DNA from: Vanessa cardui
Lineage: Eukaryota > Arthropoda > Insecta > Lepidoptera > Nymphalidae
DNA: 64,000 nt
Assembly: GCF_905220365.1 (NCBI RefSeq)
Contig: NC_061146.1
Coordinates: 9,241,538-9,305,537 of the forward strand
Reading direction: 5' to 3'
Below, in pieces: positions 41,773 to 52,736 of this stretch. The notes below the pieces were generated by a model. It had not been told where the DNA came from and made no database searches. It saw nothing but the letters and a program-made list of their open reading frames with translations. Each line of letters starts with the position of its first letter. The stretch's first letter is position 1. The translations under genes and the position numbers were made by a program.

Positions 41773-44652
41773 GTAACCTTCGATCAATTAAGTGTTTATT
41801 ATCAAAATGTAAGGGGTTTAAAAACAAAGCTTAAAGATATATACTGTAAAATTTCAAGTTGTGATTATGACGTTATTGTGTTCACGGAAACCTGGCTTAA
41901 TATAAGTGTCCTTGATTCAGAGATATTCGATGATCGTTACGAAGTGTTTAGGCGAGATAGAACAATAACTAGATTTAATAACAAAACTGAGGGTGGTGGC
42001 GTGTTAATTGCTGTCTCCAGAAAATACAAATCACGACGATTGTTTGACTATGAGAGTTTAAGTGAAGATATATGGATAAATGTTACTCCTCCGGCAGGTG
42101 GCTCCGGTGAAACATTTTACATATGCGCCGTTTATTTGCCGCCGCCGATAAATATTAATCTATTGTCCCATTTCGTAGATAGTGCAAACAAATTACTCGA
42201 ACAAAATAAAAAATGCGTTATATTGGGTGATTTTAACATAAGTTCTATAAACTGGTTCGACAATGATGGTAAATTTATTTCTACACCAATGCATGTAAAT
42301 AACAATGTTGAAAGAACGTTATGTGGATTTCTTGCATCAAACAATTTGTGTCAGTACAATAATTTAAAGAATTCTAATGGCAAGATTATTGATCTTGTGC
42401 TGTCTAATTTAACTTATTTAATGGTCGATAGTCCTCATGACGTCTTAACTAAAACTGACACTCATCACCCTCCATTGATTTTAGATTTATTATTTACGAA
42501 ATTAAAATTAAAAAAATACGTATTACCAAGAACAAACAAACTTAATTATATTAAAGCAAATTATGAAGAAATAGGGAAGGCACTGGATAAAATAAACTGG
42601 TCAGAAATATTTTCTTGTTGTTCCGACATCGATGATATGTTAAATGCTTTTTATTCTGTTATTTACAAAGTCATAAATGATTTTGTTCCTAAATCTAGAA
42701 TCAGAAATGTAAAATATCCTCATTGGTTCTCGAAAGCATTAATTAAGGCACTAAATGAAAAAAATAAAATAAGATTAAGATTCAAAAAGTATCGGAACCC
42801 GCTGGATGAACTTGCTTTTGATTTGCTTAAAAAACGTTGTGATAAGATGACTCTGAGTTGTTTCAACTCATATATTTCATTCTTGGAACGTAAACTAATC
42901 TCTAACCCCAATTATTTCTGGAGTTATTTAAAAATTAAAAGGGGCGGGAATAATAAAATTCCCGCCGTTATGTCTAATGGTGTCCGAACCTCCGATTGCT
43001 GGGAAGAGATATGTAACTTTTTTGCTTTACATTTTTCTAGCGTTTATGTGAATAATAATGACCAAACCAAATATATTTCAAGAGACTGCAAAACTTGTAA
43101 TACACTACATTTTATCACAATTTCTCAAAAGCAGGTTAGCGACGCACTCAAACAGCTTGATATAAAAAAGGGTGCTGGACCGGACAATATTCCTCCTATA
43201 TTTTTCCAGAGTAATGCGCAGAAACTATCAATTCCCTTAACTTTAATATTCAATACGTCTTTAGAAACTGGAAAATTTCCTAATCTGTGGAAGGAAACCA
43301 ATATCGTTCCGATTTACAAGGACGGTGACAAATCTCTTATAACTAACTATAGACCAATTGCTATTTTGTCAGTTTTGGCAAAAGTTTTTGAAAAGCTCAT
43401 ATGTCCATTTTTTACTTGGCATGTATCGCAGTTAATAATTGAGGCCCAGCACGGTTTTTACAGGGGGCGATCTACTGCAACTAACTTAACTTCATACGTC
43501 GAAGACCTAATTGATGCTGTAGATAGACGAATCCAGGTAGACGCGGTGTACACCGACTTCAGTAAGGCCTTCGATACCGTAAATCATGCTATTCTATTAG
43601 ACAAACTAAAATCTTACGGGATATCGAATCCTTTGCTTAGTTGGTTTGATTCTTATCTGAAAAATCGCAATGCTAGAGTAGTTGTAAATGGTTATACTTC
43701 CAATTCCTTTCAGGTTTTGTCTGGTATCCCACAGGGTTCTCATCTAGGACCACAATTGTTTACAATTTTTATCAACGATATTGGTGAATGTTTTAAACAC
43801 TCACAAATATATCTTTTCGCAGATGATTTAAAAGCTACGGCTAGGATTAAGGATTCTTCCGACTCTATTATGTTTCAAAATGATTTAGATAGACTAGCAG
43901 AGTGGTGCATAGAAAACAAAATGGCTTTAAATGTAGCAAAATGCAAACATATTAAATTCACAAAAAACAAATATAAAAAACCGACAGTATATTATATAAA
44001 TGGGGAAGAACTTAAAGAGGTAGACATTATTCGAGACTTGGGTATAAATTTCGATCAAAAACTTAAATTTGATAAACATATCGAAATCTTAGTCCTGAAG
44101 GCATCGAAAATACTAGGTTTTTTAATAAGAGAATCTAAGAACTTCAAGCAGCCAGCTACAAAAATTGTTATGTACAATGCATTGGTTAGAAGTAATCTAG
44201 AATACTGCAGCGTAGTTTGGTCTCCTAGATACAAAAATCGTATCGATAGACTTGAGTCCATCCAGAAAAAATTCATTAGATATTTAACTTATAGTTGCAA
44301 GCTTAGCAAAGTACTCAAATCTTACGATGAACGTATTGAATATTTCAAACTCGCTCCATTGTCGAAACGTAGAAGTCTTTTTCAATTAATATTTTTAAGT
44401 AGAATCGTTACTGGGTCGATTATTAATTCAGACCTATTACAAAAACTTACTTTTAATGTTCCCACCAGATTACCTAGGTCAAATAATTTGCACTTGTTTA
44501 ATAAACCAAAGCATCACACAAACCTTAAACTACATAGTCCAATTTCACAAATGTATGATGCTTATGATGAATATCAACACAGTGTCGATCTAAATGTTAC
44601 GTCCATTGCGTCCATGAAAAATATCGTACTGGGCAACAAAAATGAAGTCTAA
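41773..44652 (+). CDS. LINE ORF2: endonuclease plus reverse transcriptase, no ATG start
   Basis: Provides target nicking and reverse transcription. The open frame begins after stops at 41767-41772. Its first codons encode the endonuclease N terminus (VYYQNVRGLKTKL), so the real protein must begin upstream of the GTG at 41878. No in-frame ATG exists there, so the initiation codon is unclear. Counting from 41878: TETWL at 3-7, GDFN at 117-120 and DTHHPP at 194-199 are the endonuclease motifs. The RT motifs are YTDFSKAFD at 558-566, GIPQGS at 616-621 and catalytic FADD at 647-650. The C-terminal region has YNALVRSNLEYCSVVWSP and no RNase H domain. All catalytic residues are present. It lies downstream of ORF1 in a different frame, suggesting termination-reinitiation, shifted initiation or an IRES-like mechanism. 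Confidence 0.92.
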   Translation, partial: VTFDQLSVYYQNVRGLKTKLKDIYCKISSCDYDVIVFTETWLNISVLDSEIFDDRYEVFRRDRTITRFNNKTEGGGVLIAVSRKYKSRRLFDYESLSEDIWINVTPPAGGSGETFYICAVYLPPPININLLSHFVDSANKLLEQNKKCVILGDFNISSINWFDNDGKFISTPMHVNNNVERTLCGFLASNNLCQYNNLKNSNGKIIDLVLSNLTYLMVDSPHDVLTKTDTHHPPLILDLLFTKLKLKKYVLPRTNKLNYIKANYEEIGKALDKINWSEIFSCCSDIDDMLNAFYSVIYKVINDFVPKSRIRNVKYPHWFSKALIKALNEKNKIRLRFKKYRNPLDELAFDLLKKRCDKMTLSCFNSYISFLERKLISNPNYFWSYLKIKRGGNNKIPAVMSNGVRTSDCWEEICNFFALHFSSVYVNNNDQTKYISRDCKTCNTLHFITISQKQVSDALKQLDIKKGAGPDNIPPIFFQSNAQKLSIPLTLIFNTSLETGKFPNLWKETNIVPIYKDGDKSLITNYRPIAILSVLAKVFEKLICPFFTWHVSQLIIEAQHGFYRGRSTATNLTSYVEDLIDAVDRRIQVDAVYTDFSKAFDTVNHAILLDKLKSYGISNPLLSWFDSYLKNRNARVVVNGYTSNSFQVLSGIPQGSHLGPQLFTIFINDIGECFKHSQIYLFADDLKATARIKDSSDSIMFQNDLDRLAEWCIENKMALNVAKCKHIKFTKNKYKKPTVYYINGEELKEVDIIRDLGINFDQKLKFDKHIEILVLKASKILGFLIRESKNFKQPATKIVMYNALVRSNLEYCSVVWSPRYKNRIDRLESIQKKFIRYLTYSCKLSKVLKSYDERIEYFKLAPLSKRRSLFQLIFLSRIVTGSIINSDLLQKLTFNVPTRLPRSNNLHLFNKPKHHTNLKLHSPISQMYDAYDEYQHSVDLNVTSIASMKNIVLGNKNEV

Positions 44653-44881
44653 GTTGATACATCCTGTCCCATATATATATTTATTACATCGCTTTTTTTT
44701 TTTTTTTGTTTTTTTACTTCCTTTTAATTAAGATTGAAATAATTTTCTAATTAGGTTAAGATGTTGATTGTTTTCTTTTAGTGCATGCTGTGTTCTTCTA
44801 TAAGTAATTGTGACACTTAGAACAGAATGTTATTTTTGTTATATTTTATTATTATAAACAGTGTACAAATTGTTGAAGAAC

Positions 44882-44912
44882 CAAATAAAATAAATAAAAT
44901 AAAAAATAAAAT
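44882..44912 (+). repeat. 3' tandem tail of the LINE
   Basis: Units of AAATAAAAT and variants end the element, followed by the non-repeat ctttagggtc. Confidence 0.8.
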
Positions 44913-44913
44913 C

Positions 44914-45394
44914 TTTAGGGTCATATTTAAAATTTTGTCACGTCATTTAATCATTGTCAATTTTTATGAATTTTAGAGAATACCTTTTTTGAAATGGTTT
45001 TTTTTATATTAAAAATGAATAAATGGCAATAAATCCGAGATTGTCTATGGAATAGAATCAGTTGATTTTAATCAAAGATCAATCTAAGTATTAACAACAT
45101 AATCGTTGTGAGGAGTCAGTACTCCTCATCTTGCATCTAATCCATTTTTTAATTCAATTCATCCTATTACAATTCATTCGTATTCCATTCTATTCTATTC
45201 ATGTTTAATTTATGGATATATTTTGTCATTGATCTTTGACTCAAATCAAATATATTGAGAATGTCATGTCATTATGAAACATGTTTTAAACGAAAACGAC
45301 AAGATTATACGAATGATAAAAAAATCTTGAGCCTATTATTTGGTGCATTCCAGTCAACACTTGTATAAATGTATTTGTACATCATTTAGATCAT
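44914..45394. other. No recognisable feature
   Basis: AT-rich. A pyrimidine-rich attc/ttct-type low-complexity stretch lies at 45150-45215. Confidence 0.45.
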
Positions 45395-45696
45395 CTGAAT
45401 GAGTCGAGGTGGCCCAGTGGTTAGAACGCCTGTATCTTAACCGATGATTGCGGGTTCAAACCCAGGCAAGCACCGCTGACTCATGTGCTTAATTTCTCTT
45501 TATAATTCATCTCGTGCTCAGCGGTGAAGGAAAACATCGTAAGGAAACCTGCATGTGACAAATTTCATAGAAATTCTGCCACATGTGTATTCCACCAACC
45601 CGCATTTGAACAGCGTGGTGGAAAATGTTCCAAACCTTCTCCTCAAAGGGAGAGGTGGCCTTTAGCCCAGCAATGGGAATTTACAGGCTGTTGTTG
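45395..45696 (+). mobile_element. SINE-A, full length, with 8-bp duplication
   Basis: Head gagtcgaggtggcccagtgg, B box gggttcaaacccag, and tail ggctgttgttg. Flanks carry tagatcat at 45387-45394 and 45697-45704. One of the best preserved copies, probably recent. Confidence 0.9.
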
Positions 45697-45704
45697 TAGA
45701 TCAT

Positions 45705-46195
45705 ATATAATTAAAATAGTTAAAAGGGTAACTACTAAGCTTCTTAAAGGTTCCGCTACAGCTATTGTCCAAACCGGTGGTATCTTGTCATTTCCAAATA
45801 TAACATGACAATCCAAAAGATTTATGAGTCCTGTAAAACGCTATTTTGATTTTTATTTTATTGTACAAACACGAAATCGACGACAATTCCTAATCCATAA
45901 ACCTGAACCGATAAGTCAATGCGCTGTTCATTAAATTACTGGAGATAACGATATAATGAAATGTCGATATCGACAAAGGGTGAACCAATTGGCAATATAT
46001 TACGTCGATTTTAGATAATCGGATATAATTCCTGCTGGATGTCATTGACAGAAATAGGACTATTAGAGCAGTTAGTTCATCGTTAGTTCATGTTGCTAAC
46101 GGCTATTCGTTTTAATTATATCATTGTGCATTTGTCACTTAGCCGATATATTTAAGTGTCATATTTTTTTAAATAAACTTAAAAAAAGGTAAAGT
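45705..46195. other. No recognisable feature
   Basis: Unidentified sequence, with some CG-containing segments around 45890-46010. Confidence 0.4.
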
Positions 46196-46442
46196 AGGCC
46201 TCCTCTTCCATTAAGAAGAGGGCTTGGAACATATTCCACCGCGCTGTTCGAATGCTGGTTGAAAGAATTTCGATGAACTTAGACACATGCAGGTTTCCTC
46301 ACGATGTTTTCCTTCACCGCCGAGCACGAGATGAATTATAAACACAATGTAAGCACATATATATAGTGGTGCTTGCCTGGATTTGAACCCGTAATCATCG
46401 GTTAAGATGCACGCGTTCTAACCACTGGTCCATCTCAGCTCC
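46196..46442 (-). mobile_element. SINE-A, TTTAC-tail subfamily, 3' truncated
   Basis: Begins at ggcctcctcttccattaaga (subfamily marker). The body has a ~40-bp deletion after gctggttg. The head is intact to tggtccatctcagctcc. Confidence 0.85.
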
Positions 46443-46499
46443 AATATACTCATATAGTTTTAATTTAAATAATAATATTTAGTACTGCTTTGATTTTTA

Positions 46500-46755
46500 A
46501 TTGAAATAACATTCATTAGTATGATTATTGATTCGGCTATCGATACCGTATTGTGGGACTCCCGTCACTTCCTCTCGTGGTGTGGTGCGGCGAGGTGGTA
46601 CTGCCTGGCACGGGAAAAACAAAAGGCGGTTGATTTTGAACGGCGAGTGGAGAAGAAAAAGAGTTACGAAGATGGGCGGTAAAGGATAGAATTATTATAT
46701 GTATCGATTGGTAAATTAATATAGTGACATAAATTAATGTTATATGACTTGTTTT
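46500..46755 (-). repeat. REP2 dispersed repeat
   Basis: Inverted copy of 6075-6340: gattattgattcggctat, accgtattgtgggactcccg, ggtactgcctggcac, and tatgtatcgattggtaaatt. About 40 kb separates the two. Confidence 0.6.
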
Positions 46756-47112
46756 ATTACACAAGTGGAGTTTGAATTTTGTGTGATCGCGGGTTTTATT
46801 CTCCTGAATTGATCAGCTGTGAACAACATTGTAAGCTCTGCTTGTCTCAGTATTGGACCAGCGTGCTAGAATAAGTTCCAAAACTTCTCAACTAAAAAAG
46901 TCTTGGGACTCCTAAGCACACCAATAATATTTTATAATTTTATGAGTTCCAATATTTATTTTGAAGAATATAATTATGTCATAGATACTGAAATTATGTT
47001 ATTTTTATACGTACAGTCTAACAGAATAAGTGTTTGTTTACATAACGGCTCCAGGACTCCTTTTAAGAACAGCAATACTGTCATACTGATATATTTTGTA
47101 TATTTTTACGTA

Positions 47113-47441
47113 TAGTACGACACAACTTAGATGGCGCATCGGCAAAATTCGTAAAACCGATCACATCCGAATTGAGTACGTTATCCCAAATTATCAATAT
47201 TTATTTCTCATGCGAATATGATCTTTGCACAAATGTAATAACTTGTAATATCATATGACCTAATATATTCGTCAATTAGACGCGTCGATTTACATGCACT
47301 TGCTTTCTCTGACGCGAGAATCTATAGCGACAAATAGCGTCGAATGGCGCGATAGGGAGCTATTTCTATTGGTCGTGTAAAAAGTAATCGGTTTTATTTT
47401 CATTCCATTTCACGATGCTACATCTAATTTGTGTCATACTG
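47113..47441 (+). mobile_element. MITE-T copy T1
   Basis: A 329-bp element with terminal inverted repeats starting tagtacgacacaacttagat and ending in the decayed complement tctaatttgtgtcatactg. It is flanked by TA on both sides, which fits Tc1/mariner-type or other TA-targeting transposases. No transposase ORF, so non-autonomous. The internal motif gatagggagctatttctatt is shared with T2 and T3. Confidence 0.85.
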
Positions 47442-47443
47442 TA

Positions 47444-48594
47444 TGGTCTTATGGAATAAGTATGTATTTGTTAGTATAACAGCACCAAAAAGTAAATTTC
47501 GTGTAAACATCTTAGCAGAGTTTTAGTCGAAATAAAGCGAATTTCTTGATTTCAAATTGCTCAATAAGTGCCATTGCTGCGGAACGCTACGGCCCGTTAG
47601 TTGCCATTAGTGTTTGGCACAATTCACAAGAACGTCCGTTCGCCAGTAATTATTATGTTTCCTAATTATGTTCACAACATATTAACAATCTATTAGCAAT
47701 TAATACCCTACTTAATTATTTATTTAAAGTATTTGATTAAATTTTGTGATTGTCTATAGACTGCGTTTTTGGGACGAAATTGCTTATTTTACGTATAGCG
47801 AATGTAACATAGTCTCATACGAGACATTTGCTATATCATGTATATCAATAAATAATACATAGATACAGATTAAACATATTTATACATGTTATTGGATAAG
47901 ATTATTAGTTTTCATAAAATTTCAAGGATCTGTTGAGTGATCACTATTGCCGATATTGATGCCGTAAATTAATTATAAAACCGCCAATACGCCACCACTA
48001 TCGTTCGTTTTTTCTTGTAAATGCACTGGCTTATTCACTCTTCAAAACATAACACCCCACGAAACATCAAATCTAACACGACACTTAAAAGTTCAATTCC
48101 AGACCGACGGATTAGGTGCTTTCCATAACAGTTTTGAAAAATTCTTAGGAACTGCTCTAAGCTAACCGAGAATTTTTCGACATTAAAACCCTACAACTTT
48201 TTATGGCCCGACCTAGAACATAGACTCGGAATGTTTGGCATTTTATCTACCCTAGAGGGTAGGGACCAATCAAGAGAAAAATTACTTAATATCTAAAATC
48301 GCTACTGCTACCGCTTGTAAATTGAACGAGTGACTAGCAATACGCTAACAAGTAGATTTGTTATTGGCTTAAGCTACCAACTGTACGACTAAAGAGTTAT
48401 TTTGACTCAAACCTTGAACGATAAGGTTAATTGGAGCTGTTATTGTGTAATTTTCACCAACATGTTATTTCCAAAATGGTTCAAGTCTGGACTTAAACTG
48501 GGTGTGACGTCATATGTCAAACATGTCTTGGCCTGACCTTTGTCGAATCACGAATTTAAATCTTTTGTGAGGGAAATATTAATTACACGAGATT
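47444..48594. other. No recognisable feature
   Basis: More than 1.1 kb without recognised repeats, relatively CG-containing at 47560-48550. Likely older unique DNA. Confidence 0.45.
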
Positions 48595-49212
48595 ATAAGT
48601 GCTTGACTGAATATGAGTGTCTGTTTGTTATTTTAAAATAACAGCATTTTCAACCGACTTCAAAAAGGAGGAGGTTATCAATTCGTCTGTTTTTTTTTTT
48701 CTTTTTTTTAATGATTTTTAGCTCATAATTTTTCAGTGGGTGGACCGATTTTGATAATTTTTTTTTTTGTTTGAAAGCTCTAGTGCTTCCCGTGTGGTCC
48801 AGTTTCAGTAAATATAACAATAACTATTAATCTAATATTTTTCATTTCATTTTACTTCGGAGGACTCTAAAAAAGATATTGACTACGCAATTATTTTATT
48901 ACTTTTTAGTGCATATTTATTTGTTTTGAAATAGTTATGATTGAAGTCGGCTTTTCTTTTTGTTAAAATTTTTATTTATACTAAATACATATGTACGCTA
49001 TAAACGGTAAATATACCAAAATAAAATTGTTTACAATTTGTGTCTGTCTGTCTGTTTTTTCCGGCTAATCTCTGGCACGGCTAGACCGATTTTGAAGGGC
49101 CTTTGATGTAATAAGGAGTAACTTAGGCTACTTTTATTTAATAATCGTATAGGAAATAGTAATAAAATGTAATAAAAAATTAAAATCGCACGAAATCGCG
49201 GGCACAGCTAGT
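48595..49212 (+). mobile_element. Helitron-like element H1, split by MITE-N
   Basis: Left part 48595-48646 (gaatatgagtgtctgtttgt), right part 48966-49212. The right part contains ggctaatctctggcacggct and aaggagtaacttaggctac and ends in atcgcgggcacagctagt. The CTAG terminus matches Helitron 3' ends. The only H1 copy in the plus orientation with this terminus. Confidence 0.6.
48647..48965 (+). mobile_element. MITE-N copy N4, complete
   Basis: Terminal inverted repeats aaccgacttcaa (48652-48663) and ttgaagtcgg (48941-48950). Length is about 310 bp. It lies inside H1 within a T-rich block (cattttt / actaaatac). Confidence 0.8.
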
Positions 49213-50039
49213 CATATCCATGTAATTGTAATTAATTAACATAGCTTTGTATTTAAAATGTTGGAAAATAATATCCGGTGAACTGGTGTTATATTACGTT
49301 TAATAGTAAATTTACTATTAAAAAATGCCTGTAAAAGCTTACTTGCACGTCGTTTAATATTTTCATGGTTGTGTGTATGAACATGAGTTTCTTTATTCCA
49401 TCATAACTTTTAATATGTCTGAATAGATTTTGGTAAGATCGTCAGTTATCGATATATTTATCGTCGTTAAAATCCTCAGATCACTCCAAGTGACATATAC
49501 AATAAATTAATAATATAATTAATTCAAAAAGTAGCGTTTCTATAATCCTTATGCTAAACTATTGATGACATATAATCCTGTCCTCAATATTTTAGGATTT
49601 TTTTTATTAAATTAAATCTTTTATATGTTCTTTAAAAAATGGAATACATAATTCAAATGTTATCCAAGAAAATATTCTATAGTTTGCTCGTTATTTCCCG
49701 AATCAGAGACAGTTTTTATTTTGACTATTTATGAGTAATATATTTATTTGTAAATTCATTTATTAAATAAGCATTTCCTGATGTTTAAATTTGGAATGAA
49801 ATTTTAAAAGCCGGCTTGGAGTTAACTTTTATTATTTTTGCTATATATATTAATATGTAAAGCTGAAATTTTAAAATCCTACGAGAATATTAACGCAAAC
49901 TTATTTTGTGTTATTCATTATCATTACATATAACAATAAATGTTTACCAAATAAGAATGCCGTATTTTACCTTAATAATATATGTTACTCTGATTATTTA
50001 AATAATAATCTTTGGTTATTAATACTGAGATCAAAAATC
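49213..50039. other. No recognisable feature
   Basis: AT-rich. Traces of the LINE-tail family (ttaattaacatagctttgta, then gcctgtaaaagcttacttg) are visible at 49230-49350 but decayed. Otherwise nothing identified. Confidence 0.4.
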
Positions 50040-50250
50040 GAAATCAATATCAAAATAAACTTTATTCAAGTAGGCTTTTACAAGCACTTTTGAATCGTCA
50101 TTTAACTAAGTGAACCACCGGATCGGAAATTAGATTCTACCGAGAAGAACCGGTAAGAAATTCAGTAGTTACTCTTAGTTAATACAGTTATTTAAATTAA
50201 TATATCTTGCTTGAAGTCAACAGGTAAGAAATTGTAATAGATTGCGTTAG
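50040..50250 (-). mobile_element. LINE-tail fragment, well preserved
   Basis: Tail (atcaatatcaaaataaactt), aagtaggcttttacaagcac, ccaccggatcggaaattaga, and tatatcttgcttgaagtcaa. Confidence 0.8.
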
Positions 50251-50476
50251 TTCGGTCTTAAGCACTATTGAAAATTTGAGGATCACCTTGGCTCACAATT
50301 TAATTTCCTGAGGACGTTAAAGGAAGGATGATAGTTTGAACGAAAAATCGTCATTTCTAATACGAAAAATGCGAATCATTATTTTCAGTTAATGTCGAAT
50401 GTTAAAGAGTTTTTAGAAAATTCACCCCTGAGATAATGATACTGAGCTTGAATGTTTTTTTAAGAAATTTCGCCAT

Positions 50477-50745
50477 TTTTCAACCGACTTCAAAAAGGAG
50501 TAGGTTATCAATTCGTATGTATTTTTTTTACTGTGTCTTGGCTGACACCGGCTCCAAATGTAACAATAACTATAACTACGTTATATAATCGCAAATCGAC
50601 TTTTAAGTAGTCTAATATTTTTCATTTCATTTTACTTAAAATATTTCGAATATGCAATTATTTTTATTACTTTTTAGTGCATATTTTATTGTTTTAAAAT
50701 AGTGTTTTGGTTGAAGTCGGTTTTTCTTTTTTGTTAAAATTTTTA
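50477..50745 (+). mobile_element. MITE-N copy N5, complete
   Basis: Inverted ends caaccgacttcaaaaagga (50481) and ttgaagtcggtttttc (50711). Contains the gtcttggctgacaccggctc and ttataatcgcaaatcgact-type blocks absent from N4, so N4 and N5 are length variants. Confidence 0.8.
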
Positions 50746-51300
50746 TTTATTAATTTTTATACAGTGAGTTAAATACAGGTGTTAATCTGTTTCACGGAAC
50801 TCATAACCCAAGAGAGTTAAAGGGGGAACAAAGTATTCTATCAATTTGTAATTTCTTATTCATAAAATCAGTGTCATTAAACCAAAGTTATAGATGTTCT
50901 GATGGGATATCTATTATTACCATTTATTTACATACACCAAAGTAAAACCTCTTTGCATCCCTTATCATCTTAATCTTTTGTTATCTAAACTATTGGTCAT
51001 TAGTCGAGCTCGTCAAACTTACGAATGCGAGTGACGTTTGCGTCGAAATTAATGAATCAAGTAACGACGGTCGGAATCTTGATTTACTTTGAAGTAATTT
51101 CCATTGTCGACTTAGATTGGGTTTATGCTTCAAACTTATTGTTACACCGTTGTGTCTAATCTTAGGATGCTAAGTTACCTTTCAATATGTCGTAATGAGT
51201 GTATTGTTGCATGCCTCGTTGGTGCAATGTCTAGACACAGATGTCAAGGTTCTGAGTTTCTGTTCTAAGCCCTAAAAAATTAATGAGTTTTTCTATCTTT
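50746..51300. other. No recognisable feature
   Basis: Nothing identified; one CG-containing stretch at 51000-51130. Confidence 0.4.
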
Positions 51301-51586
51301 TTTTTATGGTATTGGTTGGCGGACGAGCATATGGGCTACCTGATGGTAAGTGGTCACCATCACCATAGACAATGACGCTGTATGAAATATTAACTATTCC
51401 TTACATCGTCAATGTGCCACCAACCTTGAGAACTAAGATGTTATGTCCCTTGTGCCTGTAGTTACACTGGCTCACTCACCCTTCAAACCGGAGCACAACA
51501 ATACTGAGTACTGTTATTTGGCGGTAGAATAATTGATGAGTGGGTGGTATCTACCCAGACGGGCTTGCACAAGGACCTGCCAACCT
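51301..51586 (-). repeat. REP1, full length
   Basis: tatggtattggttggcggac to gacgggcttgcacaaggacc. Few differences from 35684-35965. Confidence 0.9.
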
Positions 51587-51911
51587 TTCCGACAACCTTT
51601 TCAATAAAAATAAAAAAATAAAAACTTTAAACTGCTTAAAATGACACAGTTCCAAAACATACGAAACAATCATTACTTTCTTGATGCTATCTTACTTATC
51701 ACCGAAAGAAACTGCCACCATATCCAAAGAAGCAAAAATGCAAAACGTAGAATATTCATTGGTGCTAATATGATCACAGCATAGCAACTGTTGCTTACTG
51801 TTGCCATCAAATATTAGTTTCGAATTGATAAATGCAGTCGATAAATCAGTATGGAGTATGGATGGATGGATGATGGAGGATACTACTGTATAGCCCCATA
51901 ATACTGATTTA

Positions 51912-52010
51912 TACACTTTTGAATCATTCAACAACTATATTAAGTGAAACACCGGTTCAAAAAGTAGATTCTACCGAAAATAACTAGCAAGAAACTCAGT
52001 AGATTAGATA
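51912..52010 (-). mobile_element. LINE-tail fragment
   Basis: acttttgaatcattcaacaa, then gtagattctaccgaaaataa and agcaagaaactcagtaga. It ends beside P1. Confidence 0.7.
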
Positions 52011-52031
52011 GTTTTTAGTGTTTATTTAAAT

Positions 52032-52170
52032 AAAACTAGTTATTACAGATTTTAATCGCGTATATTAACTATTTTGGACATCCCGACGTTTCGAGCACTT
52101 TATAGCGTTCGTGGTCACGGGTAGACAAAATAATTAATATACGCGATTAAAATCCGTAATAACTAGTTTT
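52032..52170 (-). mobile_element. Palindromic element P1 with hammerhead-like core
   Basis: Arms of 37 nt (52032-52068 and 52134-52170) pair at 36 positions. The 65-nt loop on the minus strand (52082-52121) reads CCCG, TGACCAC, GAACGCT, loop ATAA, AGTGCTC, GAAACGTC, GGG. This can fold as stem I (CCCG/CGGG) and stem II (six of seven pairs, one wobble) around GAAA and a GTC cleavage-type triplet. The canonical CTGANGA box is not exact. Confidence 0.6.
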
Positions 52171-52429
52171 AGTTAAATGTGTAACAATCGCGAAAATTTA
52201 AGACAAGATAGTGTTTATGTTTACCCAATAGTCAGGGGCCATCTGAAAATCAGTGCTGTGCATTAGCACAGCTTATACTGAGATGAACCCCCTGCTACCT
52301 ACACTGTGTTCTTTAAATTTAATTCTTTTTTCTGTATAATCTATGTAATGTATGTGTGTAGCAAAATAAATGGTTTAAATGGTTTAGATACATTTTCAAC
52401 ATTTAAAAATACAAACATGTTAGTTAAAT

Positions 52430-52645
52430 ACAATCACTACATATTATAGTCCCTTTGTATGCTTCAATGTTTAAAACTACGCAACGGATTTTGATGCGGT
52501 TTTTTTTTAATATATAGAGTGATTTGAGAGGAAGGTTTTTGTATATAATACATGTACAACATACTAAAGAAACAATGAGAATTTTAGAAGTTTCTAGTGT
52601 GATGTCATATCATTGCAACCGTGCGAAGCCGGGCGGGTCACTAGT
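52430..52645 (+). mobile_element. Helitron-like element H2
   Basis: aaactacgcaacggattttg, agaagtttctagtgtgatgt, and end gcgaagccgggcgggtcact followed by AGT: the CTAG-type terminus. Confidence 0.6.
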
Positions 52646-52736
52646 TATATATACATATATATTTAATACATCCTGCCTGGGAGTAAAACAATATTAATAT
52701 TATTATTAATAACACCACACAACGCATAGTACGACA

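Larger units (their letters stand above)
40460..44913 (+). mobile_element. Full-length non-LTR retrotransposon (Jockey/CR1 superfamily-like)
   Basis: The only autonomous-looking element in the window: a 5' UTR of uncertain start, ORF1, a 73-nt gap to the ORF2 open frame, ORF2, a 3' UTR of about 230 bp, and a short tandem AAATAAAAT-type tail rather than plain poly-A. The tandem tail favours the CR1 group, as does an ORF1 with a PHD finger; the RT motifs would fit Jockey or CR1. I could not find a target-site duplication, so the 5' boundary (taatcagtgtttgcc at ~40459) is a guess. Both ORFs lack internal stops, suggesting recent activity. Confidence 0.85.

Noticed and set aside
40776..44276. Minus-strand frames of 63-73 codons across the LINE
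   Set aside because: Antisense shadows of ORF1 and ORF2.
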